This document shows, one piece after another, positions 32,017 to 43,973 of a stretch of 64,000 bases of DNA (positions are counted from its first letter, which is position 1; the number at the start of each line of letters is the position of its first letter). Source of the stretch: Eretmocerus hayati (lineage: Eukaryota; Arthropoda; Insecta; Hymenoptera; Aphelinidae); contig CM056744.1 of assembly GCA_029851415.1 (NCBI GenBank), positions 115,600,838 to 115,664,837 of the forward strand. Reading direction: 5' to 3'. The notes below the pieces were generated by a model. It had not been told where the DNA came from, did no database searches, and saw only the letters and a program-made list of their open reading frames with translations. The position numbers were made by a program, and so were the translations under genes.

Positions 32017-32712
32017 GATATACATATATGTATATCTCGCCATCAAAGAAACTCTGAGATACTTAAATCAACTCAACGTGGAATGCGCCAACGAACATGC
32101 AGCCGGTTTTGGGGTTAGTTTAGTCACAATACTCATGACTACTTTCACTGAGTGCAGGACAACGACATCGCGCTCTGTGGATTCAACAATTGCTGTGTTT
32201 AATCGAATATTTTATTTGCGGCTGCTTTCGCGTCCAACTTCGTCATCGGATCGCGGTGCTTGAAAGTCGGTCTCGTTTTGACTTTCGACTTAGGTGTACG
32301 AAAACTCATCACAAACGAACTGTGTGATTGATATCACTTTTTTCAGAGGTGTAGCTTTACGGTGGATTGTGGATGTCACTCGCGCGGATAAAAATCCCCT
32401 CGCGCTGAAATTGACATCGCTCGTCAAGGGTCCTGTTATTTCCATTGCTGGGCGCCGTAAAATAAAGCGTGCCCGTTCCTTTACATCTTTGAGCGGCGTG
32501 AACAGGCAGAGGTTCGTGGTATCACATCACCCACCGAGATGAGAATACTGCGCTGAGCGTGGTTTGTAGATTAACGGGCGCGCGTCAATTTCTCCATGAC
32601 TGTGTACAGTGCAGAGACGATTATGATAATGAACGCTCAACCAATCACCGTACAGTCAGTGTAAGGTGTTATGATATTTGGACCAAAACAAGCTTGATAT
32701 TGGCTGCACATG
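32017..32712. other. Intergenic, nothing recognised
   Basis: Three consecutive plus-strand frames (31985-32771) show no domain or shared splice logic. Confidence 0.3.
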
Positions 32713-32855
32713 AGACTGAATCAGCGTGGGTTCAGCGCCGATTCTCATCCGTGCGGGCGGAAAGTCGATAAAACAGAGCACAAATGGTGTCCTGTTTTAT
32801 CGAATATCCTTCCGCACGGACAAGAATCGGCGCTGAGTCCACGCTGAAGCAGTCT
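32713..32855. repeat. 143-bp hairpin repeat
   Basis: AGACTGAATCAGCGTGG, CAGCGCCGATTCT, TCCGTGCGG and TCGATAAAACAG on the left are matched by their complements in order on the right. It is probably a small foldback MITE. Confidence 0.65.
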
Positions 32856-33677
32856 GATGTAGACGCAGCCATTATCTAGCTCCACCAGTCACACTCTCAC
32901 AAAATCTTTTAATCTCTGCATACATGATCAAAAAGCGCGATAGCGCCTTGCTGGCGAGTATATGGAAGCAAAGAACATGTGTGACAGAGATTGATTAATT
33001 GATTGATGTCCTTTATCCGTCCGAAGACAAAAGTTCTAGTTACATACTCTTACATATGTTCTTCTGAAAATTGAATACACGCGTGAATAGGAAATACCTG
33101 TACATATAGTTACTAATTTGGACAAGGACACTAGGTATCACAATTTGTGACTAGTCAGGGCAAATACACTCAAGATACTCATGATTCTGAAGAGCAAATT
33201 CCTGAAAGAGAAGGGGTAAGGGCTCACAGTTATATCACACCTATGCTCCATCAGTCAGGTGACGAAAGGTCACATATAAGAATCTCTAATTCGAAGTACA
33301 GCCCAACCCATCACAGATTAGAATAATGCTTCTTCTCCATATCAATTCTCTGAGGAAATTGTGTCAACAAGAAATCGTTTAAGGTCTCTTTGAATAATGA
33401 TATCTTTCCCAGCTGCCAAAAGCCCGGAGGGAGAAAGTTCCTTGAATGAGCGCATTGAACCTCGAAAGAACTTCTTCCATATTCAAGACTTATGTTGGGG
33501 CTTTGAGTACCCGCTCTTCTAGATCACCCCATGCGGGGCGTTCAGATTGGTATCTGGTGAACAGCGCAGCTAGATAGCCAGACTCATCTAAATGCATGAT
33601 CCTGTGCATCAAGAGAGCTGCGAAGTACATTCTCCGCGAATCAGTATGAAACCAACCCAACCACTGCCTAAACGGGG

Positions 33678-34247
33678 TGTTATGATTTTATTCTTCTCCA
33701 TGAAATGAATAAAAAGTGCGGCCGCCGGGAAACGATCCGGCGACCTCTTGATCAAGGGTCTGACACGCTGTTGACTGAGCTAGTCCGGCCGCACCAAGCG
33801 GTGGCTCTTATACGCGGTACACTTGAAATGCGGGCACCTGTGTAGCTTGCGACCGTAACACACCCCCTGGGTAGAGTCGACGATGGCCTCATAGTCTGAA
33901 CTTCATGTCGTTTATTCCTGATTGTCGTCTATGTAGATCCCGAGTCCATCTTGTCGGTACAGCAGGTCCACGCGTGGGCAGCGCCACCTAATCATCATCG
34001 TTGATTATCGTCCACATATGCAGTCCACTTGTGAGCGGGGTTCGTTCCGCTTTCTGACACCACTTATTATGATTTCATTCTCCTTCATGCACTGAATAAA
34101 AAGTGCAGCCTCCGGGAAACGATCCGGCGACCTCTTGATCAAGAGCCTGACACGCTGTTGACTGGGCTGGTCCGGCAGCACCAAGCAGTGGCTCTTATAC
34201 GCGGTACACTTGAAGTGCGGGCGCCTGTGTAGCTCGCGCCCGTAACA
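33678..34247 (-). mobile_element. TRIM (miniature LTR retrotransposon) with tRNA-like LTRs
   Basis: Two direct repeats of ~184 bp (33678-33860 and 34063-34247) flank about 200 bp of non-coding DNA. On the minus strand the LTRs begin TGTTACGG, and the downstream one ends CATAACA. A putative primer-binding site TGGTGTCAGAAAGCGG follows the upstream LTR directly (34062 downward), and a polypurine tract CCAGGGGGTG precedes the downstream LTR. GGGG is duplicated at both sides (33674-33677 and 34248-34251), restoring the interrupted LINE sequence. The LTR holds a TATA-like GTATAAGAG, a tRNA-like segment and AATAAA. It encodes nothing and must be moved by another element's proteins. Confidence 0.85.
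33717..33793 (-). tRNA. tRNA-Lys-like pseudogene inside the TRIM LTR
   Basis: The 77-nt minus-strand segment has complementary 7-nt ends (GCGGCCG/CGGCCGC), an A-box-like TAGCTCAGTC, a TCAGACCCTTGATC anticodon region resembling tRNA-Lys (CTT at the anticodon position) and a B-box-like GGATCGTTTCC. The anticodon stem does not pair, so it is not a functional tRNA but may keep an internal pol III promoter. A more decayed copy sits in the other LTR (34104-34180). Confidence 0.6.
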
Positions 34248-36445
34248 GGGGTAATGAGCTCGTCTCTCCTAAGATCAAATAAATATCTCACACATCAATT
34301 GCTTGGTCTCCGTATCCGTTGCCGCTGTTCGTCCGTGACGTCGAGGTACACGACCGTGCAATAATCTAGATGCGGTTCAACCAACGACTCGACTAGGAAA
34401 ATTCGGAGAGATCTGGTCATACATGCCCTGTATAACCGCAGACCATATAGGGTTCTGTTGATTTTCTTAGTTACTTGGTCAATGTGCGGTTTCCGCGTCA
34501 ATTCACTGTCAAGTGTAACACCAAGACACACGACCGTATCAATGAACGGAATGAATTTTTCCTCCTGTATCTTAACCCCTGTCAAGTCCATTCTCTTCAG
34601 ATCTTCGATATTCCTCTCCGAGCTAAGGTAGATTGCCTTGGTCTTGCCAGCGTTGAGACGCAGGCCGGAACTTCTGGCCCATTCAGCAATTAGACGCCCT
34701 ATTCCACCCAGCCGAGCGATGCCTTCTCTGATCTTATTTTTCTCTATTTGGAGATGAATTTGGAGGTCATCCGCATAAAGTAGATGATGTACTGACTTTC
34801 CGTCTAGCAAGCCCGCTAAGTCATTCACATACAAGTTGAAGAAGAGCGGCCCAAGGACGGACCCCTGTGGAACACCCAGACTTGTTTCGAGCCAATCAGA
34901 TTTACCTCATTCAGGAGTGATTTGTTGAGTGCGACCCTGTAAGTATGATTTTATCCACAAGAATGTCAATCATGAGAAGCCAAGATGTCGTAGTTCCCCC
35001 AACAGCTCGGATGGTGAGATTGTGTCGAAGGCTTCACTAAATTCGAATAGTAGGAGCAGAGTGATCTTCTTCCTGTCAATACCTACTCTGAAATCTTCGG
35101 TCAATTTCAATCAAGCTGTCTGGGTGCTATAGTGTTGCTTGAAACCAGTCTGGGAGCGGTCAAGTAGCTTCTCGATTTTCAAATACTCCGTGATTCGGTC
35201 ATGTGCGATTTTTTCTAGAACCTTGAAGAAAAAGCACAGCAGCGCTATAGGACGAAATTTCGAGACCGTTGATGGAGCGGCAGTTTTTTTCGATGTAATC
35301 AGTTGCGGTTGCTTCCAAGCCTCAGAAAAATGCCATGAGCGAAAGAGGAGTTGGGAATATGTACAATAAGATCACTAATAGCCGGAAGTGCTTTCGCGAT
35401 CACGCTTTGGGGTATCCCACCCACTCCACTGGCTAGTGAGTAGAAATGCTTGATAGCAAGGACTACATCACTGAGATTTGTGGGCTTAGATTTGAACCCA
35501 TCCCCCGGTGCCGAGTCAATATCGTCCAATTAATATTTTATCATTCGTATTCATTCATTAATATTTTTGTGGGGCGGAACCAAAAGCTCCTGCAAAGTTT
35601 CCGTTCAACTCATTCGGTGTGAAACCATGAAGTTCCTCCTCTTTGCTCTTGGACAAGAGGCCGAGATTGCGCATCTCCTTCCGAATATTCTTCTTCTGAT
35701 CAAGAGCGTCTGATAACTGGATTTGAATGAAGGAGTTATGCTCTCGTTTAATGCGCAAACCAACCTCTTTTGTGAGCCGAAAGTACTCATTTTGAAGCTC
35801 AGGACCCTTGCGCTGGTTACATCGAGTCCGTTCCCAACACCTGCGCGTCGCGTCTCACTTATTCATGAGTACCCTCATCTCAGGACCAATCCAAGGAGCG
35901 TCGTTTTCACGTGGATTAATACTCTTTTCAGGTGCTAATCCATCTATAATGTTCTGTAAATTTTCATTCAGGCAGTGGATTGCATCCCCCAAACTGCTTT
36001 CGGCATTTTCAAGAGCTGTCCAGTCACAGCAAAGCAACCGGCCTTCAAATATCTCCGGAGTGATTTTGCAAAAATCCTCGTAGGTGAAGTAATCTTTCGG
36101 AGGAAAGAGAGTAAAGACGTTGATGGTGACGGCAATAACCGAGTGCCTGCCGAAACTGGGCGGGGGTCTGTTTTGAAAGTCAGTAATGATATCATTGTCA
36201 TCTACATGAATCTGATCAATCCATGTATAAAAAGTATATGGAGTGTGTTGGTGAGTCGAGCCATGCTGCGCTATCTGCAAGGCTAGTTCTTCTGTCAGTG
36301 CAGTCAGTGTCTTGGTGTCGGGATGAGCAGTGTCTAACAAATCCGCGCTCAGATCTTTCATCAAAATTTTGTCACTGTAATCACCACACAGCCGGTGCAA
36401 TGAACCAAACAGTCTCCTCAGTAGATTGACGTGGACAAGGAACAT

Positions 36446-36774
36446 TTTTCTAATCTGTGATGGGTTGGGGTCTACGTTGAATTGAAACTTTTCATATGTG
36501 TCCTTCCTTCACCTGACTGATGGAGCATAACTGTGATATGACTGTGAGCCCTCACCTCTTCCCCTTCAGCAATTTGCACTTCAGAATCATGAGTATCTTG
36601 GGTGCATTTGCCCTGACTAATCCCAAATTGTAATACCTAGTGTCCTTGAACAAGCCAGTGAATATATGAACACATATTTTCTATTCACACGAGTATTCAT
36701 ATTTTAAATGTAAGAGTACGTAATTAGAACTTTTGTCTTCAAACAAATGAAGGACATCAATCAATCAATCAATC
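36446..36774 (+). mobile_element. LINE 3' UTR fragment C, head-to-head with copy B
   Basis: Starts TAATCTGTGATGGGTTGGGG, matching the end of ORF2 and the 3' UTR of the full-length LINE, and ends in (CAAT)n after AAGGACAT. It is in plus orientation directly against the 5' truncation of copy B. Confidence 0.8.
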
Positions 36775-37520
36775 TTAGGAGTTTTCGTTCCATCTGGGGA
36801 ACACAAAGTTATGTATGCAGTGGAAAAATTTCCGCGTTCACCCGCCGAGAGTCGGTGAAATTGCACTAACGCAAGCCAATCCTCAAAAAGGTGGATTCTA
36901 GCCCCCCCCCCTCCTCTCCTGATACACGTGCATCCACGGCTTTCATGCGGGTTTTACGTGGAATTTACGTAGCAAATCCCGTATATGTCGTGGAGTTCTG
37001 AATTTCCACATTATTATTGTGGAATAGCAATTGAATACTCACGATAAGGTCCCCACAAAGCTTCATGGTTCGTCGGATAATAACCTGAAATGAATAAATA
37101 AATTATACCATTCAAAAAATAATCCTACATCCTTATCGAACAAATATGATTCCTAATATTCTAATGTCTGAATACTTTTCGTAGCTTCACGAGCTCAAGA
37201 TCCATCGAGATTCTTTGTATCAAGGACAGATTCAAACCACTAACCCGGCAGTAGGTGCGCCAAACGAACCAACGGTAGTAGGTGCGCGTCGGTGATCCGA
37301 CTTCAATAACCAGCGTTTTTACACACCCAATTTATAATGTATACACCGAGAATACTCTCAATATCAAATTAGTATTCATTCATGATATACACAAAACTTT
37401 TTTGACATGTTGAGGAGATTAGGCAATGATTTTCTGGGAAAAAATACTTTCCGTCAATTGTTACATCGGTTTTGCTACACTCGAGACAAACGAAAGAGGT
37501 GTGCTCATTACAAATATATG
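36775..37520. other. Intergenic, nothing recognised
   Basis: Contains a poly-C run near 36901-36911. No gene supported. Confidence 0.35.
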
Positions 37521-38790
37521 CTAAACAGATCGACAATATTTTCTTTGTCTATCCACTCCCTCTGGATGAACAATAATGACAACGGCCAGGATATCCATCT
37601 TTTTCTCAGATTCACGATCGATTTTCAAGAATCTATTTATAGCAGATTTCACGGATGCGGGAAAGGATGAGCATTTTGATCGTGTAATCACATGCTTCAC
37701 GATCAATTTCAGAGCTATGGCTTCCAAAAAATTCCGCCGTACTACCTTAATCTTTGTATTAGACTCGATGATTATCTGAGCATTGATTTCAATCGTATCT
37801 GTTAACGAATACAATAGTCTCATTGACCAACGGTTGCACTTCCTCGATACGGAATAGGTACCTTCCATCTCGTCAACAACGCCCACGCCTTTTTTTGTTG
37901 AATTTTAGAATCAAATGATTTCTGGTTTATCATTTTCTTCAGGAACAATTTCAGTATCATAGTGCAAAATCGACAAGAGTAATTGCGTTCATTCACCTTT
38001 GGAAAATGAGAAACTGAAGCCATATTTCTACAAAAACCGGATAAACTTGGATGAATATTAGACAATTTCCTGACGCAGACAGGCAGAATTTGTGCCTCAT
38101 TTTGTTTGAGTGTTCCGATCATGGTAAGATTTTGCTGATTCGAAAGTTTTTTAGCCAAAGGTATTGACGAACACTAATTATCTATTGTCGGATCCTTGTA
38201 GACTTTGAAATTGACGGAATCAAATGTAAAACAATTTCAAGACCTGAATTGATTCTCTCGAAAGGGCCGTTTGGTTGATCTTCACAGTGAACTTCTAAAT
38301 TGGAAATGTAGAGAGATGAGGAGTCTCCAAGATCCTGAGTTTTCAATCTTCACTCAACAGGCTTGGATTTGATATACTGATGAAACGTGCATCGAACTCG
38401 GAAATCATCCAACATCTCGTCAATAGTCACAAAAGGACCCAAAGTATCTCATTTCTGACAGTTTTTCACAAAATTATCATGTATTTCACGAATGGGTGCT
38501 AGCTTATCTGTCTTCCTTCTCCCAGTTCGGGTTTCAATATCGTCGAATCGAATACATTTCAGATGAAACCGAAGTCTCTTTTCGGACATTGTTGCTTAGA
38601 AAATACTCATGCCAGTCCCATCTTTGCCCTAGAAATCAAGGATATTCAGATGAGATGATCGTAGATATCCAGCCAAATACAATAATCCAATCAGAGCTCC
38701 CATTCCATCTCGATCCATTCCTTCAGCGTCTCCCTCTCTTGGAATTCTTCCGGCACTTGTTGATGTAAAGATTCGTGCAACGAACAATAT
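37521..38790 (-). pseudogene. piggyBac-type transposase pseudogene
   Basis: Pieces in several minus-strand frames read in order as a piggyBac transposase: GALIGLLYLAGYLRSSHLNI, MSEKRLRFHLKCIRFDDIE, FVTIDEMLDDFRVRC and SKPVE near 38300-38750; then LTMIGTLKQNE and SVSHFPKVNE (37820-38158); then GVVDEMEGTYSVSRKCNRW and the RNFLEAIALKLIVKH tail (37521-37886). Multiple stops and frameshifts separate the pieces. It corresponds to the catalytic RNase H-like core and C-terminus; the N-terminus and TTAA-flanked ends were not found. An old, dead DNA transposon. Confidence 0.8.
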
Positions 38791-39742
38791 CATCTATCAT
38801 TTGCATTGGCCCCATCAATGCATATGGGACCCTATCCAACTCACAGGCTATATAGGATTCTCCCAACATTTGTTACAAAATTCAGATGAGACTAAGAGAT
38901 TTCCTAGGTCCCTCGAGTTTTGTTCAAGTTCACTGTACTCTTTTTTCGATGCACAGCTCATAAAATGGACCAGAGTAATTAGTTTTGAGCTCACGAAGGA
39001 AGGAATATTGGCTTTCATATACCGAGCCCCTAACTCGTCTCTACCCCGACTTCCCCCATCGGAGTGGGGCAGGGGTACGCCCTGTCAGCGCGTCGGATTG
39101 GAAGAAGGCCATCACGAAGACACGAATGGCTTTGCAATGACCACTCTTCCTTCCCGACTACCGAATTTCGGGCTCAGTCCCGAGCATAAGGCCGAGCCCA
39201 TCCCTCAGTCGGGGGTTTGGGGCTCTTATAGGATTTCTTTGAGCCCAGGGAACTCCTCGGGCTGATGGATGGGTCTTCCAGGCTCGCATTCTTATCGCCC
39301 GGAGACGATTCCAATGCGAGTCCCTAGACTCATCCATTCCCGTGGTGCCGGATGGAGATGTGCGGTCTCCGTGCTCCGGCGGGCGCTGACTGGGCCAGAC
39401 GTTTGTCAGACTCCAGAGCTAAGAGCTGGAAACTTGAAAGATCAGCTTATCACTCATTTTGGACGCATACTATCCCCCTAAAACCACTGCCATCGTGTTC
39501 AACAGATCAACATATATGGGGTATGATAGTCCCAATCCGCCCCTGGCCCACTGAAAAGATGCATCACCGCAGCAATCAATTCACAAAATAGCAAAAGAGG
39601 CTGAAAGCGTCGTTTTTATGATAATCAGTCCTTTGCGATTTAAAAAAATATCCTGACGTGTAGAGGCTGACCGAAGGTCGGATCTGTTGAGATGAAAAAT
39701 ATGAAAGGAAATAATAGCTTCCCAAGGGGGACCATCCGACTT
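38791..39742. other. GC-richer unclassified island, possible TE fragment
   Basis: The sequence at about 39030-39430 is markedly GC-rich relative to both flanks and open on the plus strand in two frames (38801-39265, 39269-39481), but no domain is recognised. It could be an untranslated part of a retroelement. Confidence 0.3.
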
Positions 39743-41232
39743 TTAAATTTTGTTTCTCATTGTTATCAATTTACCGCGGTTGTCCACGTTCAAATACCCT
39801 TTCACGTAGGCACTGTATTTTGAGATTACAGGTGTCTCGTCTATTCTACGGAATATCAATTCTGTACGAATATTGTGTCTATCCCTGTCTGATTCTGATG
39901 CTTTCTCATGCAATAGTTCACTCTTGACCAAGTTGAATAAAATCAGGCATAATATTTGAGAGAGTTGCCAAGTTACAAAATAACATGTTTATTTTCACTG
40001 ATATTTCATCCATAGATTAGAATCTCAAGCTCGAAGAAAACGCCTAGCTCGGAAACGATGCCATACGTTGTCGAACAAGAAATAACACAATTCCGTTTCT
40101 TGAGTACTAGAAACCAGAGCTAAGCCAATCCATTTTTTGCAGACTTCGGGTGAGTAATATCATTTGAATAGAGTCACAAGTATTTCCATTCATGTTTCAT
40201 TCAAAAAGGCTGTCTAAAATTCCAAAAATCGATGAATCTTGAGTTAGGGCAAGGTAAGAAAAACAAAAATAATCACTTACGCTCTCCTGCAAAGAATAAG
40301 ACGTCATTCAAGCCAATTTCATCTCCTGTCCATGTTGTGACTGTTGAAGATAGATAATTAGATCGCTTTTGCGCTTTCATGCATTCGTTGAATATGAGTA
40401 GTACCGTTGAAAGTTTGTTAATCGTGGGTCGAAAATGTTCCAACCCCAAATCACACTTCGGTTGGTTCCAATATGTATTATTCGACTTTTTCAGATATAT
40501 AGAGTATGAATGGAGTCGCGCACGAGTATAAAAATTGTTATTCATCGATACCAAGAGAATAACGCAGATAACGTGTTCATATGACACGGAACCTGATATT
40601 TTGACCATGACACGGAACGCTGAAATTTGCTACTAAAATGGATCTCACCGCCCAACGGTTTGAGCTACAGTCTTGAGGTTTCAAGATTATGATTTAGCCA
40701 TTAGATACTTGGGCAAAACCTGGCCAAGATTTCTGTAACCTCACATTTAAGAGTCACAATAGTATGACACGAAATTGACCAAAAAATTCAGCAAAAGAAG
40801 ATTTTTGCGAAAAAGTGATTTCCAAAGGTTGACAATCATTTCATTTTGATACTTTGGGGCATAAAAAAGTTGTGCCTGACGATGGACTTTGGAAAGATTG
40901 ATGCGGGAAGGCCTGAGCTGAGGCAAATTCACTTTCATCGAGGAAAACTCAGCGAGTCAACTTCCAGGCAAAATTGTGAGACAGAATGTAGGTGCTCACT
41001 GTCTACACGAAAAGTAGTTTTTTTTGCTCTCATAGCAGTGGAATTTGATGTTCAGTAACACGATATCTGATGTACTTGTACACCCAAATCCCGAATAAGC
41101 TATATAGCTTTTACTAAATCTTGAATATTAAAATTTTGTGGTGTTTTACTCACGTGATGGGTTCCATCTTGGAGGTCTCTGAATGCTATCTTCAAGGAAC
41201 AAGAATAAACTGACCACTACGAGTAAATTCAT
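39743..41232 (-). CDS. Small secreted protein of unknown function, three exons, ~178 aa
   Basis: The model is complement(join(39743..39861, 40281..40619, 41154..41232)). Exon 1 starts at ATG 41232 with a signal peptide (MNLLVVVSLFLFLEDSIQ) and ends ATCAC|GTGAGT in phase 1. Exon 2 starts after AATTTCAG at 40619 in the matching phase, encodes 112 residues and ends GAGC|GTAAGT, again phase 1. Exon 3 is less certain: the acceptor CGTACAG at 39861 keeps frame and gives 38 residues ending RNKI. The mature protein has few Cys and several short beta-like strands (GDEIGLNDVLFFAG, AYVKGYLNVDNRGKLIT). I do not recognise a family. Two concordant splice phases and a TATA-like AATATATATC at 41323-41331 support a real gene. 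Confidence 0.5.
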
Positions 41233-41322
41233 TTTTCGGAGGTTTTCTATTGAAATTGGAAACTCCTAATTTTTATCTCTTGATTTCCTATCGAATTGAA
41301 GATTCTCAATCTCTTAGCTACA

Positions 41323-41331
41323 ATATATATC
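41323..41331 (-). promoter_or_regulatory. Candidate TATA box of the 178-aa secreted protein gene
   Basis: GATATATAT on the minus strand lies about 90 bp upstream of the ATG at 41232. Confidence 0.35.
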
Positions 41332-41332
41332 G

Positions 41333-42411
41333 TTTTGTCACCAGAAAATTGAACAACGTGCTCTGATCGAACAATACTGAATCAATAACGTTATGTAAAT
41401 TGAAAAACCGATCTCAAGGATTGTCTCAAAGGTAGTACCTACTTCAAACAAATTCTCACTCATTTGTTTGATATATTTGATATCAAGTTTCTTGAATAAC
41501 ATGATGGCGAAGTACATTGCGTCGTATTTTAGATTCCACGTGTCTTATGAAAACCTATTTTCTAGGCGACTGAGAATTGTGTATTTTCTGCGCATGCGCA
41601 GGAGTTCAGAATCCTGAAACCAATTTTATTGAAAGGCCAAGAAATTTTCCTCAAAATGACCACTTGGTGCAGTCAATTTCATGCATTTGGATCAGAGCTA
41701 TACAGTTTTCAGAAAACCACTGGATCTCAGGAGGTATGTCGGTAGTGCGGGAGGGAGTGACAGAGGATATCCACGCAGGATGGCCTCAGCCTATACATTT
41801 GACACAGCGGTAGTTGTGCTCGAAAGTATGGCGAAGCCTCCGAGCAGCCCCGCTGTGGCATATACGCCAAAGTTGGGGATTCCAACCTCCTCGTAATTTT
41901 CGAACATACATTAATCATCATTGCCGACCTCAAAGACACAACATTCTCACATCAAAATCACTCAGAATCAGAGGCCCTTCAACATAAACTTTGGATCTTT
42001 GCGATTGGTCATTTCTCCGTCGAGATAAGTAATATTGTATTTTGTGATGGTCGAGATCGATTTCGGTAAAATGTTTTGACGGAAGTACATATATATACTT
42101 CGCAGAGCGCGGCAAGGAGCGGCGAATATTCGAATCCCGTAGCGCAGCTCAATACTTGATCGTTGACAAAACTACAGGCGACACAGATCAATCCGGTCTT
42201 CCTCAATTTCGATGATTGATAACCCAAGAAACAAAGTTACAATGCAGTTTTTCCTTCCGAGTCCAAAAAGTATCTTCTTTCAATCATTCAAAGTCAGTAT
42301 ATTTCACGACCTAAGTAATCAACTCCAAATGTGCAAGCCCGAACTTGTGTCGTCTGCAACTACGAGAGCGAGTGTGTGGCTGTATGTGTGTGAATGTGTG
42401 TGTCGTCTGCT
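41333..42411. other. Intergenic, nothing recognised
   Basis: Contains a GCGCATGCGC palindrome near 41590 and a TG-rich stretch near 42370-42410. No gene supported. Confidence 0.35.
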
Positions 42412-42419
42412 GTGCCTAG

Positions 42420-43965
42420 TAGAGACCCTCCAGGTAGATGGAGGAAAACAACAACGACGAGGACCTCACATTCGAAGGTAAATTGATGAAAAATTCTATA
42501 TATTTCTTTGTTTCAGAACTTCTTCCGTCAGTGCTCAAATCAACGCGAGTTCGCGAATGTCAACTTTGCTAAATGCTTTTTTTGAATATGAAACGAGTTC
42601 GTGAGTGTCAACTCAGCCACACATCTCATTCGTATAATCCATCATTGTGGCGATAAAATCTGTATGAAATGTGCCGCCGATCTCATCCCGAGTCACACAC
42701 GGGAGGATGAGACGAGGGCGAATAAATCTCGATCCCCTTCCGTGCCTTTGTGCTAGAGATTGGGACGATGAATTTGAATTTGATAGAGAAAATTAGCTGA
42801 ATTTATCGCCGATCTTATCACAAGTCTAAGACAAGAGGATAAGACAATGGCAATAATAATTTCGATCCCCTTCCGTGCTTTATGTGCTAGAGAATGGGAC
42901 GATAGAAATTTTATTTGGCGGCAACCGCTCGATATACAAAATACTATCACATTGCCTTCAGTGCACTTGCCATTCATAAAATCACACATGTGTAAACCAT
43001 CTGAAAACTAACTTGGATGTGTACACTCTCTACTCACATATAAATATTAACCACATGCTGTGAGAGACGGGCTCATAAAATATCTAGAGTAATCAGCCAC
43101 AGCATAAAACCTCATGACTGTGCCATCTTATCATTCCCAAAGAAGATATCTAACATATCGGTAAAGACACACTTGTAATATCCTAATATCCTTGATTAGC
43201 TACTCAGATAACTGATAATGGTTGCACAGATTACTATTCTATTCTTTTCATACTGCTATCCATGTAGGATATAATATACCCATAGAACCATACTTGTAAT
43301 TTTCTACATGATTATTTTAGCTTGTTAATGCCATGAAACTTATGAAACAACTAAGATGAATAACATAATTGAATAAATTTGAACTTTCATAATATGTGGA
43401 CTCTAAACATCTACACATGAATATATCTTCGAACAAGAAACGAAATATAATTGATGATTAAACGAACTTACCTGTAAGTGAAGTTCTATCACAATTATAT
43501 GAGTTCTTGTTCGAAGATATATAACGAGTAGTTGTAGTACCGCAACTTGTTGCCAGATGACGCCACGTCTTTAGAGCTATTCTGAAAAGAAAGCTTAGAG
43601 CGAAGCGAAATTTGAACTTCCCGGGTCCGTCAGGCTCCCCTCCACTCTCCCTCTCGGTGGCCGGCTTTTCTCTCCCCCGCATGCAGCGTTCGCATGCAGC
43701 TTCATCTTTAGAGCTTTACGGGCCTGTTTTCCGGGGTGAGATTCACCCGTTTGGGTACGGTGTGGGAGGGATCGTTATATATCTTCGAACAAGAACTCAT
43801 ATAATTGTGATAGAACTTCACTTACAGGTAAGTTCGTTTAATCATCAATTATATTTCGTTTCTTGTTCGAAGATATATTCATGTGTAGATGTTTAGAGTC
43901 CACATATTATGAAAGTTCACATTTATTCAATTATGTTATTCATCTTAGTACCTGGAGGGTCTCTA
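42420..43965. mobile_element. Non-autonomous hAT-like element, 1.55 kb, 8-bp TSD
   Basis: Perfect 17-bp inverted ends TAGAGACCCTCCAGGTA (42420-42436 and 43949-43965) are flanked by the perfect 8-bp direct repeat GTGCCTAG (42412-42419 and 43966-43973). The end type and TSD length fit hAT. The interior has no transposase frame. Its right third is a separate inverted repeat (43351-43948) abutting the terminal repeat. Confidence 0.8.
43351..43948. repeat. 176-bp inverted repeat pair around a GC-rich spacer
   Basis: Arms 43351-43526 and 43773-43948 are almost perfect reverse complements. Each arm contains its own inner inverted pair (ATATCTTCGAACAAGAA and TTCTTGTTCGAAGATAT). The 246-bp spacer is GC-richer with a GCATGCAG repeat. 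It could be a nested foldback insertion. Confidence 0.75.
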
Positions 43966-43973
43966 GTGCCTAG

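Larger units (their letters stand above)
32990..36445 (-). mobile_element. Decayed LINE copy B (5'-truncated), interrupted by a TRIM
   Basis: The minus strand matches the LINE at 6769-12152. The 3' UTR and an (ATTG)n-type end are at 32990-33310. The ORF2 C-terminus runs to 33677, and ORF2 continues at 34252-36445 after the TRIM. It starts within the endonuclease domain, about 100 residues in. It carries frameshifts and stops, and the endonuclease motif GDLNAD is changed to KDLSAD. The RT motif is YADDLQIH. It is inactive. Its 3' UTR is closer to that of 36446-36774 than to the full-length copy, indicating a separate subfamily. Confidence 0.85.
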
